Positions 10,297-18,679 of a stretch of DNA of 64,000 bases are shown here, piece by piece; the stretch's first letter is position 1, and each line of letters begins with the position of its first letter. Below the pieces are notes generated by a model that made no database searches, was not told where the DNA came from, and saw nothing but the letters and a program-made list of their open reading frames with translations. The stretch is from assembly GCA_964407325.1 (NCBI GenBank), contig CAYOVA010000002.1:62001-126000 (forward strand), in the 5' to 3' direction. Source of the stretch: JAOAFZ01 sp964407325 (lineage in GTDB: Bacteria > Patescibacteriota > Microgenomatia > UBA1406 > GWC2-37-13). A program made the translations under genes and the position numbers.

Positions 10297-10686
10297 ATGT
10301 GTGTGGGTCATGCGATCGCAGAGGTGGAAGAGGTTCAGCTCGGAACACTGTGCAAGCTGAATTGCGCCTACGGAAACCCCTGTGTCAAATCTGGGCGCCA
10401 CACCTATTGTCAGTGTGGTTTTCCTACATGCAAGTGTCATGATTACGGAGGGGACGATGGGGTGCAGAATCAGGTTATGGTGATTCCGCTGACTTTGGAC
10501 GCTAGAACCTTCAAGGTGCCCAAGAGCACGGCAGCTTCTGGAACTGAGGACGATGGTAGCTACACCCCCTCGCCAGTTTGCATGAACAGCTGTGCTGGAG
10601 GTTATCGCTGCTGGAAAAACGCAGGGCACGAAGGTAAGTGCGAGTGCACTGACTGGAGGTGTAAGTCCTGCGAGAGCATTGCCTGA
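10297..10686 (+). CDS. Cys-rich protein with two related cysteine clusters
   Basis: 129 aa, no recognised family. Two clusters share one spacing: residues about 19-47 (C-x3-C-x5-C-x8-C-x-C-x4-C-x-C) and about 95-125 (C-x3-C-x5-C-x9-C-x-C-x4-C-x2-C), each with a His between the third and fourth Cys. This looks like a duplicated zinc-binding or disulfide module. An AAAGGA ribosome binding site lies 7 nt before the ATG, and a GCAGGA/TCCTGC hairpin sits in its leader. GC content and codon choice look higher than in the flanking genes. The GC-rich hairpin at 10716-10738 ends the unit. Signs of transfer are inference. Confidence 0.65.
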   Translation: MCVGHAIAEVEEVQLGTLCKLNCAYGNPCVKSGRHTYCQCGFPTCKCHDYGGDDGVQNQVMVIPLTLDARTFKVPKSTAASGTEDDGSYTPSPVCMNSCAGGYRCWKNAGHEGKCECTDWRCKSCESIA

Positions 10687-10715
10687 TAGGCAGCTTTCGC
10701 TAAGTCCGAACCGGA

Positions 10716-10738
10716 GGAGCCGGGCACGTTCCGGCTCC
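10716..10738 (+). terminator. GC-rich hairpin after the Cys-rich gene
   Basis: An 8-bp stem (10716-10723 with 10731-10738) has a 7-nt loop and no T-tract behind it. It resembles the U-tract-less hairpins after the genes at 19676, 35461 and 44658. Confidence 0.5.
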
Positions 10739-10772
10739 ACAATTATGAAAGATATAATATACTATAGGTTAT

Positions 10773-11234
10773 ATGAATAAAGAAAAATCAGTACTTCCCC
10801 TGGAGGTACAATTAGAACAAGAAGTTGGCTATATAGGAGCAACATACACACAAAGGCCAAAGCTCGAAGGAAATTTACTTGAGCAGAGATATTTGATTGG
10901 TGATATTATTCATGAAGCAACCATTAAATTGGCTGAAATTCATAGAAGTTTAGGTCCTTTTGCAAAATATTCTTCAGCTCAAGTAATACATTTTTACGAA
11001 TGTTATCTTGCTGCCCATGGATTTCCAACTGAACTTGCCGCAGTTGCTTTAGGAGAATATCCAGATTTGGAACAATTGGTGGAAACAACTCCTGGGCTAC
11101 AATTGGTAGTAGATGATTTGTTAGCGGATTGTCAGCTTATTGAAACTGGAACGATTGATGTTTTAACAATTACTGACACTGTTCAAAAGCCTACAATTTC
11201 AAATTACACCCCTATTCCATGCCAAGCCGCATAA
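10773..11234 (+). CDS. Hypothetical protein preceding ilvA
   Basis: 153 aa, not recognised. It is acidic and mostly helical in character, with no signal peptide or TM segment. TATACT at 10758-10763 lies 9 nt before the ATG (a TATAAT overlaps it just upstream), consistent with a leaderless transcript. The last 16 bp overlap the ilvA start in another frame, so it may be cotranscribed and coupled with ilvA. No functional claim is made. Confidence 0.6.
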   Translation: MNKEKSVLPLEVQLEQEVGYIGATYTQRPKLEGNLLEQRYLIGDIIHEATIKLAEIHRSLGPFAKYSSAQVIHFYECYLAAHGFPTELAAVALGEYPDLEQLVETTPGLQLVVDDLLADCQLIETGTIDVLTITDTVQKPTISNYTPIPCQAA

Positions 11235-12469
11235 CACAAAAAAACATAGATGATGCAGCTAAAAAGCTGCAGGGAGTTGTAGAAAGAACTCCACTTCAAT
11301 TAAATAAGCGGCTTTCAGCAAAATATAATGCAACTATCTACCTAAAGCGCGAAGACCTTCAGGAAGTACGATCATTCAAGATCCGTGGTGCGTACAACAA
11401 AATTAGTTCACTTACTGAAGAAGAACGCGCCCGTGGAGTTGTCTGTGCGAGTGCAGGAAACCACGCCCAAGGCTTTGCCTGGAGTTGCGCCGCTTTGAAA
11501 ATAAAGGGTGCTGTTTTTATGCCTGCAATCTCACCAAACCAGAAAGTCGATCGTGTTAAACATTTTGGTGATGGCTACGTTGATGTAATCCTTACGGGAA
11601 ACACCTTTGACGATGCCTATGCAGCCGCCCGTGAATACGAACAGGAAAAAGGAGCTGTTTTTGTCCATCCGTTTAATGATGAAATGGTAATTGCAGGGCA
11701 GGGAACGGTTGGCAAGGAGATTTATGAAAAACTGGAAGGAAATATTGACATGGTCATTGCTTGTTTAGGCGGAGGCGGCCTGATTTCGGGTGTGGTAAGC
11801 TATATCAAAGAGGTGAAGCCGTCTATACAGGTCTTTGGTGCCGAGCCCGCCGGAGCTGCAGAAATGACAGCTGCCTTAAAAGCCGGCAAAGTGGTAACAC
11901 TTGAAACAATTGATACCTTTGTGGATGGTGCCGCTATAAAAACTGCCGGAGATATCACCTATGAAATTTGTAAAGAGCTGGTTGATGGAATAAAGGTTAT
12001 CCCAGAAGGCAAGGTCTGCTCGGAAATGATCGACCTGTATCAAAATGAAGGCATTGTTGTAGAACCAGCCGGGGCGCTTGCCGTTTCTGCACTGGATCAG
12101 ATGGCTGAAGAAATCAAAGGCAAAGCAGTCGTATGCATCATCAGTGGCGGCAATAACGATATTTTGCGTTATCCCGAAATCCTCGAACGGAGCTTGGTGT
12201 ACAAAGGCCTTCGCCACTATTTTGTAGTCGAGTTTGCCCAAAAGCCTGGGCAGCTGCGCAACTTTCTCGAAAATGCTCTGGGCCCCACAGATGATATCGT
12301 TCGTTTTGAATATGTAAAAAAGACCAATAAAGAAAAAGGACCTGCTCTCGTAGGTATTGAATTAAAGCGGTGCGAAGATCTGGGACCTCTGAAACAACGA
12401 ATGGCAGAAATAGGTTTACAATTTCGGCATATCACCGCAGATGATATGCTGTATCAATTAATGGTGTAA
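11219..12469 (+). CDS. ilvA: Threonine dehydratase (biosynthetic)
   Basis: 416 aa. It deaminates threonine to 2-oxobutyrate, the entry to isoleucine synthesis. PLP Lys54 lies in RSFKIRGAYN; SAGNHAQGFAW binds the substrate; GGGGLISGV binds the PLP phosphate; SGGNNDI is near the end of the catalytic domain. Residues from about 330 (GLRHYFVVEFAQKPGQLR) form one ACT-like regulatory domain, as in the short Bacillus/Corynebacterium type rather than the 514-aa two-domain enzyme. avtA follows 9 nt after the stop. RidA, which removes the reactive imine made by IlvA, is encoded at 20056. Confidence 0.93.
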   Translation: MPSRITQKNIDDAAKKLQGVVERTPLQLNKRLSAKYNATIYLKREDLQEVRSFKIRGAYNKISSLTEEERARGVVCASAGNHAQGFAWSCAALKIKGAVFMPAISPNQKVDRVKHFGDGYVDVILTGNTFDDAYAAAREYEQEKGAVFVHPFNDEMVIAGQGTVGKEIYEKLEGNIDMVIACLGGGGLISGVVSYIKEVKPSIQVFGAEPAGAAEMTAALKAGKVVTLETIDTFVDGAAIKTAGDITYEICKELVDGIKVIPEGKVCSEMIDLYQNEGIVVEPAGALAVSALDQMAEEIKGKAVVCIISGGNNDILRYPEILERSLVYKGLRHYFVVEFAQKPGQLRNFLENALGPTDDIVRFEYVKKTNKEKGPALVGIELKRCEDLGPLKQRMAEIGLQFRHITADDMLYQLMV

Positions 12470-12478
12470 TGCCCTAGC

Positions 12479-13729
12479 ATGAAACTTTCAAAACTTGGCA
12501 CCAAGCTCACTTCCAAATCCGGCATTCTCCAGCTAATGGACGATTTGGGCAAAGCATTGGCAAGTGGTGATAAACTTTCATTAGGAGGAGGCAATCCAGC
12601 TCATATCCCGGAAATGGAACAGATATGGCGTCGCGAGATGGAGCGTATCATGCACAACGGTCGCGAATTTGAATCGATGGTGGGGAACTACACCACTCCG
12701 CAAGGTGATGACGAGTTTATTCAAAACTTTGTTACGTTTATTAACAAACACTACAACTGGAATTTGACGTCTAAAAACGTTGCAGTGTTAGGAGGAAGCC
12801 AGACTTCATTCTACTTTCTGTTTAACATGATTGGTGGTCGTATGCAGGATGGCAGCTTCAAGAAAATCCTCTTCCCCATTGTGCCCGAATATATTGGCTA
12901 TGCGGATCAGGGAGTTGACGAAGGCTTGTTTGTGGGCATGAAACCCAAAATAACTCATCTCGACAAACATACCTACAAATATTCTATTGACTTCAACAAC
13001 TTGCACATAACCGATGATATCGCTGCTATAGCTATTTCTCGTCCTACGAATCCAACGGGCAATGTGATTACCGATGAAGAAGTAAACAAACTGGCTGAAC
13101 TTGCCCAAAAACACAACATCCCCTTTATTCTCGATAACGCATATGGCTTGCCCTTTCCGAATATCGTTTTTACCGAAGCCACTCCCATTTATAAACCCGG
13201 CATGATTTACGTGATGAGTTTATCCAAAATCGGGCTTCCTTCAACTCGAACCTCGATTGTAATTGCCGACGAAGAAGTGATCGAAGCACTGGCGGGTGTT
13301 AATGCAATTGTTTCGTTATCAACAGGCACGGTAGGCCAGCATTTGATGTCGCAGGTAATAAAAAACAGTGAAGTATTACAGCTTGCAAAAGACGTAATTC
13401 AGCCGTTTTATACTAAAAAATCCAAGCAAGCAGTTAAGGTATTGCACGAAAATCTCCGCACCGATATCCCCTGGCATCTGCACAAAAGTGAGGGTGCACT
13501 ATTCCTCTGGCTCTGGTGCGAAAACATGCCCATTACCTCAATGGAACTGTATGAACGACTCAAGAAACGAAATGTAATAGTAGTTCCCGGTGAATATTTC
13601 TTTCCCGGTTATGATGAAGAATGGCAACACAAAACCGAATGCATCCGAATATCATATAGTATGAAAGATGATGTTGTTGAGAAAGGGTTAAAGATTATTG
13701 CCGAGGAAGTCAATAAAGCATATGCGTAA
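12479..13729 (+). CDS. avtA: Valine-pyruvate aminotransferase
   Basis: 416 aa, full length against E. coli AvtA (417 aa) and strongly similar throughout: SLGGGNPAHIPEME near the N-terminus, APEYIGYAD-like VPEYIGYADQGV, SRPTNPTGNVITDEE, DNAYGLPFPNI, PLP Lys250 in MSLSKIGLPSTR, and EGALFLWLWCENMPIT. It exchanges the amino group between alanine and valine. Together with IlvE and the aminotransferase fused to IlvN it is the third transaminase in this region. It lies in a tight run with ilvA and ilvC. Confidence 0.93.
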   Translation: MKLSKLGTKLTSKSGILQLMDDLGKALASGDKLSLGGGNPAHIPEMEQIWRREMERIMHNGREFESMVGNYTTPQGDDEFIQNFVTFINKHYNWNLTSKNVAVLGGSQTSFYFLFNMIGGRMQDGSFKKILFPIVPEYIGYADQGVDEGLFVGMKPKITHLDKHTYKYSIDFNNLHITDDIAAIAISRPTNPTGNVITDEEVNKLAELAQKHNIPFILDNAYGLPFPNIVFTEATPIYKPGMIYVMSLSKIGLPSTRTSIVIADEEVIEALAGVNAIVSLSTGTVGQHLMSQVIKNSEVLQLAKDVIQPFYTKKSKQAVKVLHENLRTDIPWHLHKSEGALFLWLWCENMPITSMELYERLKKRNVIVVPGEYFFPGYDEEWQHKTECIRISYSMKDDVVEKGLKIIAEEVNKAYA

Positions 13730-13767
13730 AATCAATTATCAATTGGGCTTTTGCCCGTAACAGTATT

Positions 13768-14823
13768 ATGAAAATCAATTTTGGAGGCGTCACGGAAGAT
13801 GTCGTCACACACGAGGAGTTTCCTCTCGCAAAAGCACAGGAAGTGCTTAAAGATGAAGTTGTAGCAGTGTTAGGCTACGGTGTCCAAGGGCCAGGGCAGT
13901 CGCTGAATATGCGCGATAACGGTATCAACGTTATTATCGGTCAGCGCAAGGGTGGAAAGAGCTGGGAAAAAGCCATTAAGGACGGCTGGGTTGAAGGGAA
14001 AACCCTTTTTGACATCGAACAAGCAGCTGAAAAGGGAACCATCATTCAATTCCTGCTTTCCGATGCCGGTCAAAAAGATTTCTGGCCAACACTGAAAAAG
14101 CATCTTACCAAAGGAAAAACACTCTGTTTCTCTCATGGATTTGGTATTACCTACAAAGACCAGACCGGAATTATCCCTCCAGAAGGTGTTGATGTAGTCT
14201 TAGTCGCACCGAAGGGATCAGGATTGTCTGTTCGTCGCAACTTCCTTGATGGAAGCGGTATCAATAGCTCCTATGCAGTGTTCCAGGATGCAACCGGTCA
14301 TGCTGATGAAAAGGTGAAAGCATTAGGAATCGCTTTGGGATCAGGCTATCTGTTCCCAACCACCTTTGAGAAGGAAGTATTTTCCGATTTAACCGGTGAA
14401 CGCGGTGTCCTTATGGGAGCATTAGCTGGTGTTATGGAGGCTCAGTACAACGAACTTCGCAAACATGGCCATTCACCGTCCGAAGCCTTTAATGAAACCG
14501 TAGAAGAGCTTACCCAATCGCTTATCCGTCTGGTCGGTGAAAACGGTATGGACTGGATGTATGCCAACTGTTCCACCACTGCGCAGAGAGGAGCTCTGGA
14601 CTGGAAAAACAAATTCCGCGATGCTGTTGTACCGGTATTTGAAGACCTCTATGAGAGTGTTGCCAACGGAACAGAAGCAAGAATCACCATCGAAAAGAAT
14701 AGTCAGCCAGATTATCGTGAAAAGCTGGAAGTGGAATTAGCAGAAATCCGCGATTCCGAAATGTGGCAGGCAGGCAAAAAGGTGCGTGAACTGCGCCCGG
14801 AAAACTGGAAAAAGAGTGCATAA
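13768..14823 (+). CDS. ilvC: Ketol-acid reductoisomerase (class I)
   Basis: 351 aa. It isomerises and reduces acetolactate or acetohydroxybutyrate with NADPH and Mg2+. The Rossmann motif GYGVQGPGQ begins at residue 36, followed by NMRDNGINVIIGQRKGGKSW; the knotted C-terminal domain has DLTGERGVLMGALAGVMEA and AYNELRKHGHSP-like AQYNELRKHGHSPSEA. Length matches the short class I form. A small GGGC/GCCC hairpin precedes the ATG and no ribosome binding site is evident. It is the last gene of the ilvA-avtA-ilvC run. Confidence 0.95.
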   Translation: MKINFGGVTEDVVTHEEFPLAKAQEVLKDEVVAVLGYGVQGPGQSLNMRDNGINVIIGQRKGGKSWEKAIKDGWVEGKTLFDIEQAAEKGTIIQFLLSDAGQKDFWPTLKKHLTKGKTLCFSHGFGITYKDQTGIIPPEGVDVVLVAPKGSGLSVRRNFLDGSGINSSYAVFQDATGHADEKVKALGIALGSGYLFPTTFEKEVFSDLTGERGVLMGALAGVMEAQYNELRKHGHSPSEAFNETVEELTQSLIRLVGENGMDWMYANCSTTAQRGALDWKNKFRDAVVPVFEDLYESVANGTEARITIEKNSQPDYREKLEVELAEIRDSEMWQAGKKVRELRPENWKKSA

Positions 14824-14840
14824 ATGCTATAATCCTATCG

Positions 14841-14930
14841 GCGAGTGTGGGCTTTATCATAGGGGGCAGACTATGGTGGAGCTTACATAAAGCACTTGCT
14901 AGGGAGGACAGCTCGGATAGCTGTCCTCCC
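14841..14930 (+). ncRNA. Candidate structured RNA 1 downstream of ilvC
   Basis: A -10-like TATAAT at 14828-14833 predicts a start near 14840. The transcript folds into a long stem (14841-14847 with 14893-14899 and 14851-14857 with 14887-14893, sharing one junction base), capped by a 5-bp hairpin (14858-14862 with 14871-14875). A perfect 12-bp hairpin follows (14902-14913 with 14919-14930) with no T-tract. No -35 box was identified. It could also contain a 5-codon ORF at 14872. No known RNA family was recognised. Confidence 0.45.
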
Positions 14931-14972
14931 TCCAACCATTTGAAATAAGCCTATAGTTATAGTAGAATACGT

Positions 14973-15062
14973 ATGGTCGTATTCGGCAACCAATCGGGGG
15001 CTGCATTGAATAGGTCCCCTTCTTGAATACGACCATGGGAGGGCTGCATCATTGCAGCCCTC
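14973..15062 (+). ncRNA. Candidate structured RNA 2
   Basis: A good promoter (TTGAAA at 14940-14945, 17-nt spacer, TAGAAT at 14963-14968) predicts a start near 14974. The RNA is closed by a perfect 12-bp stem (14973-14984 with 15025-15036) around a 40-nt internal region. It ends with a 10-bp hairpin (15039-15048 with 15053-15062) whose sequence recurs at 16770-16787. No ORF of note and no recognised family. Confidence 0.5.
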
Positions 15063-15074
15063 ACCCTTCCTTCT
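15038..15074 (+). repeat. Hairpin repeat, copy A (left of ABC gene)
   Basis: The hairpin segment begins GAGGGCTGCA and continues through CCCTCACCCTTCC. A near-identical segment with a changed loop stands at 16767-16803. The two copies flank the ABC ATPase gene. Confidence 0.55.
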
Positions 15075-15129
15075 TAAACATACTATCTCAGTTTCTTACC
15101 GTTCAAATTATTTATTGTTATAATACCTC

Positions 15130-15278
15130 TTGGCAGGTGAACCCTCGTTTCCGGATAGGGGAAAACCAGTGTAGTACCACCGTGAGCGGAGGTGATACTC
15201 TTCTGGTCACCCTAGAACAGGGGGGTCGGGGCACTTGCCAAAAGGAGGGGAATTCAAATCCGGGTATGAATCCCCTCC
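15130..15278 (+). ncRNA. Candidate structured RNA 3 or riboswitch-like leader of the ABC ATPase gene
   Basis: A promoter (TTACCG at 15096-15101, 17-nt spacer, TATAAT at 15119-15124) predicts a start near 15131. A 10-bp stem (15130-15139 with 15232-15241, one G-U) closes a multibranched region with internal arms around 15142-15162, 15166-15206 and 15210-15222. Immediately after comes an 11-bp hairpin with one bulged A (15244-15255 with 15268-15278), about 25 nt before the GTG at 15303. The layout (closed multi-helix domain, then a hairpin, then a gene) resembles a riboswitch or attenuator. No known class was matched by eye. Confidence 0.5.
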
Positions 15279-15302
15279 GCCAACATTTATCTTCTTTACC
15301 TT

Positions 15303-16736
15303 GTGAAAAACCTTGTTACTATTACCGATGCTACGTTGCGTATAGGTTCTCAAACTATTCTTTCCAATACAAACTGGAACATTAATAAAGGCGAACACTG
15401 GGCAATTATTGGGCCAAATGGCAGTGGGAAATCGACATTGGTTAAAGCCTTGTGGGGAGGTACTTCTTTACAAAAAGGCACGATCGAATGGAAGTTCATT
15501 CGTAAACCAACTGAACGCCTTTACGAGAAACTTCGCAAACACATCGGCTATGTATCGTTTGAATTGCAGCAGCAGATTGTTAAGCAGGAGCGATTACAAG
15601 CAGAGTTTCGGGCGTATAAGGGAGCTGTTGGTGACTTTACCCCGGCAGAGGAGTTAGTGGGCGGATCAAAAATGCAACGGAGCAAGGTGGCGAAACTTTT
15701 GGAGATCGAGAACCTAATGGCAAAAGATATATCCACCCTATCAACCGGCGAATCACTCAAAATCCTGCTTGCCCGGGCTTTGGTAAAGCAGCCGCGTATT
15801 CTTATTCTTGATGAGCCGTTTGATGGTCTTGATAGCGGAAGCAGAGAGCAGTTGCGAACGATACTGGACAGCATTATCCAAGAGACTCAAGTAACCGTAA
15901 TTCTTGTTACACACAGAGAAGATGAGATTAATGCCGGAATAAAACATGTTTTACAAATTCAGGACAGGAGAATAGTACAGAGAACAGGGAAGGGGATCCT
16001 AACTCCTACCACTCAGAAATTGTTGCCAGTGAGTAACAGTGCGAAATTAGGAGTAGCACAAAAAGCAAAAAGTACATCTCCAACAGCGATAGTACGAATG
16101 GAAAATGTAACTGTTAAGTACGACGAAAAAGTTGTATTACACAATTTTTCATGGCAGGTACAAGCGGGAGAGAAGTGGGTAGTTCTAGGTCCAAATGGCA
16201 GTGGGAAGTCTACCCTTCTCAAGTTAATAACGGGAGATCATCCACAAGCCTATTCAAATGACATTTGGCTTTTTGGAAAGAAACGCGGAACTGGTGAAAG
16301 TATATGGGAAATTAAGAAAAGAATTGGATTGATTTCAAGCGATATGCAGCTACAATATTTAAAAAACTTAACTGGTTTAGAAGTGATTGTTTCTGGATTC
16401 TTCGATTCCTTCGGACTATATCAAAGAGCATCAAAAGAGCAAATTGAACAAGCTAAAATGTTAGCAGATAAAGTAGGTATCTGCCAATTGCTAACCAAAA
16501 GCTATTTAGACTGCTCCAACGGTCAAAAACGTATGTTTCTTTTAGCACGAGCATTGATTAAGCAACCAGACCTCCTAATTCTTGATGAACCCCTCAATGG
16601 ACTAGATCCGGAGAACAGAATAAAAATACTTAATATGCTTAACTATTTAGCTAAAACGAACACCACTCTTATCTATGTTACCCATCATAAAGAAGAAATT
16701 GGAGAAGGGTTTACCAGTGTTTTGCGGCTACAATAA
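15303..16736 (+). CDS. ModF-like protein with two tandem ABC ATPase domains
   Basis: 477 aa from a GTG at 15303. Two ABC domains are present. The first has GPNGSGKSTL (about residue 38), STGESLKILLARAL and LILDEPFDGLD. The second has GPNGSGKSTL (about 298), NGQKRMFLLARALIK and LILDEPLNGLDPEN. There is no membrane domain. The second half carries a stretch (LEVIVSGFFDSFGLYQ) typical of the ModF/PhrA group linked to molybdate genes in proteobacteria. No molybdate genes are nearby, so the role is open. The candidate riboswitch-like RNA at 15130-15278 lies in its leader. Confidence 0.75.
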   Translation: MKNLVTITDATLRIGSQTILSNTNWNINKGEHWAIIGPNGSGKSTLVKALWGGTSLQKGTIEWKFIRKPTERLYEKLRKHIGYVSFELQQQIVKQERLQAEFRAYKGAVGDFTPAEELVGGSKMQRSKVAKLLEIENLMAKDISTLSTGESLKILLARALVKQPRILILDEPFDGLDSGSREQLRTILDSIIQETQVTVILVTHREDEINAGIKHVLQIQDRRIVQRTGKGILTPTTQKLLPVSNSAKLGVAQKAKSTSPTAIVRMENVTVKYDEKVVLHNFSWQVQAGEKWVVLGPNGSGKSTLLKLITGDHPQAYSNDIWLFGKKRGTGESIWEIKKRIGLISSDMQLQYLKNLTGLEVIVSGFFDSFGLYQRASKEQIEQAKMLADKVGICQLLTKSYLDCSNGQKRMFLLARALIKQPDLLILDEPLNGLDPENRIKILNMLNYLAKTNTTLIYVTHHKEEIGEGFTSVLRLQ

Positions 16737-16766
16737 TTCTGTTTAAACAAAACAACAGTGCTACAA

Positions 16767-16803
16767 GAGGGCTGCAATGATGCAGCCATCACCCTTTCCC
16801 TCT
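16767..16803 (+). terminator. Hairpin repeat, copy B, after the ABC gene
   Basis: A 7-bp stem (16770-16776 with 16781-16787) with loop ATGA, followed by CACCCTTTCCC. It is close in sequence to the hairpin ending at 15062 (copy A). It probably ends the ABC transcript, though the U-tract is weak. Confidence 0.5.
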
Positions 16804-16843
16804 ACACTATTTTCGACAATCTATATGATATACTCTACACCAT

Positions 16844-18676
16844 ATGTCACACGATCATTCAGATGATTCCTGTGCTGGTGGTTCCTGCGGATGTGGCGGC
16901 CATGGTGAGAGCTCTTGCGATACTGATGGTGGCTGCTGTGGCGGACACGGACACACGGAAGATACAACCGCATTAAAAAAGCGCAGCGAGATGCTTACCT
17001 CGCGTCATGGAAAACCCGAATGGGTGCGTCGCGCCCCGACTCGTGCCATGATGCGCGCAGTGGGATACACTGATGAAGATTTTGAAAAACCTCTCGTTAC
17101 TGTTGCAGCTCCCTATACCGACATTACTCCCTGTAACAACCATGTATTTGAATTAGGAAGAATTATCGAAGAAGAAGTGGAACGAGCCGGTGGTAAGCCA
17201 TACATTTTTGGAACTCCTGTAGTGACTGATGGTGAAGCAATGGGAATGGAAGGAATGAAGTATTCTCTCGTTTCCCGTGATCTGATCGCCGATTGTATCG
17301 AGATGATGACCGAAGCATATATGTCAGATGGTGTGATTTCATTAAGCGGCTGTGACAAGACCATTCCTGCTTCGTTAATGCCGCTTGCCCGAAATAACTT
17401 AATTGGAATTACATTATATGGCGGTTCCATCCGTCCCGGTAAATTGCAAGGTGAAGATTTAACGGTGGTGAGCATCTTTGAAGCAGTTGGCCAACATAGT
17501 GCAGGAAAAATCGACGATAAAAGATTACACGAAGTAGAGTGTTCTTCCTGCCCAGGGAATGGTGCCTGCGGGGGTATGTATACTGCCAACACCATGGCCT
17601 CATGTATCGAAGCAATGGGGATGGCGCTGCCCGGCTCATCGTCAAATGTTGCTGCAGACGAGCGAAATAACATCTCAATTGAAAAACACATGGACTGCAT
17701 TAACACAGCCCGCGCTTTGTTTGAATTAATGCGTTTAGGTATTCGCACGCGCGATATCATGACCTATAAAGCGTTTGAAAATGCTATTACGTTGATGATG
17801 GCGATCGGTGGTTCTACCAATGGGGTGCTTCACTTGTTGGCTTTGGCAAAAGAGGCTGACGTTCCATTGAAATTAGATGACTTTGAGCGAATCGGCAAAA
17901 AAGTTCCGTTAATTGGAAACCTCAAGCCATTCGGAAAATACGTCATGAACGACATTAGCGAAATTGGTGGTATTCCCATGGTTATGAAGGTCTTGCTGGA
18001 TGCTGGTTACCTGCATGGCGATTGTATTACCGTAACCGGAAAGACCGTCGCAGAGAACCTCAAGAATGCTCCAGAATTCCCGAAAGATCAGGATGTAATT
18101 TATCCACTGGAAAAGCCGTATGCCCAGCCTGACCATCACATTATGGTGATGCGAGGAAATCTGGCAGAAGAAGGAGCGGTAATTAAGCTTTCAGGAAAAG
18201 AAATAGATAAACATGTTGGCCCGGCACGCGTTTTTGAACGAGAAGAACAGTGTATGGACGCCATTCTTGCTGGCAAGATCAACAAAGGTGACGTTATCGT
18301 TATTCGCTATGAAGGTCCCAAAGGTGGACCGGGAATGCGTGAAATGCTTTCTCCGTCGGCTGCATTAATGGGAGCCGGACTCGGGAAAGATGTCGCGTTA
18401 ATTACGGATGGTCGCTTTAGTGGTGGTACCCATGGCATTATGGCGGGGCACGTATCACCGGAAGCGGCAGTAGGTGGAACCATCGGACTGGTAGAAGAAG
18501 GGGACACCATCGAAATTGATATGAAGAAAAAAGAGATGAATCTTTTGGTCGATGCAGTGGTACTTGAAAAGCGCCGCAAAAACTGGAAAGCACCGGAACC
18601 CCGATACAAGCGCGGAGTTCTGCACAAATATGCTACACTGGTAAGTAGTGCCAGTGAAGGCGCAGTTACAAGCTAA
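16844..18676 (+). CDS. ilvD: Dihydroxy-acid dehydratase with a Cys/His-rich N-terminal tail
   Basis: 610 aa. It dehydrates dihydroxy acids to 2-oxo acids in Val/Ile/Leu synthesis using an Fe-S cluster. Cluster ligands are Cys97 (TPCNNH), Cys170 (SGCDKT) and Cys242 (GNGACGGMYTANT). The C-terminal beta-barrel shows GPKGGPGMREML and TDGRFSGGTHG. The first 40 residues are an added tail with six Cys and five His in a Gly/Ser background (for example CGCGGHG and CCGGHGH), absent from ordinary DHADs and likely metal-binding. TATACT at 16829-16834 lies 9 nt before the ATG, consistent with a leaderless mRNA, and this start includes the tail. The next gene begins 3 nt downstream. Confidence 0.93.
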   Translation: MSHDHSDDSCAGGSCGCGGHGESSCDTDGGCCGGHGHTEDTTALKKRSEMLTSRHGKPEWVRRAPTRAMMRAVGYTDEDFEKPLVTVAAPYTDITPCNNHVFELGRIIEEEVERAGGKPYIFGTPVVTDGEAMGMEGMKYSLVSRDLIADCIEMMTEAYMSDGVISLSGCDKTIPASLMPLARNNLIGITLYGGSIRPGKLQGEDLTVVSIFEAVGQHSAGKIDDKRLHEVECSSCPGNGACGGMYTANTMASCIEAMGMALPGSSSNVAADERNNISIEKHMDCINTARALFELMRLGIRTRDIMTYKAFENAITLMMAIGGSTNGVLHLLALAKEADVPLKLDDFERIGKKVPLIGNLKPFGKYVMNDISEIGGIPMVMKVLLDAGYLHGDCITVTGKTVAENLKNAPEFPKDQDVIYPLEKPYAQPDHHIMVMRGNLAEEGAVIKLSGKEIDKHVGPARVFEREEQCMDAILAGKINKGDVIVIRYEGPKGGPGMREMLSPSAALMGAGLGKDVALITDGRFSGGTHGIMAGHVSPEAAVGGTIGLVEEGDTIEIDMKKKEMNLLVDAVVLEKRRKNWKAPEPRYKRGVLHKYATLVSSASEGAVTS

Positions 18677-18679
18677 TAT

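Noticed and set aside
14872..14889. Five-codon ORF (MVELT) in RNA 1 as a leader peptide
   Set aside because: No run of regulatory codons, no downstream gene in reach before a terminator-like hairpin.
15130..15278. Cobalamin or molybdenum-cofactor riboswitch, SRP RNA or tRNA
   Set aside because: Partial word matches only; the conserved cores of these families were not found and no cloverleaf forms.
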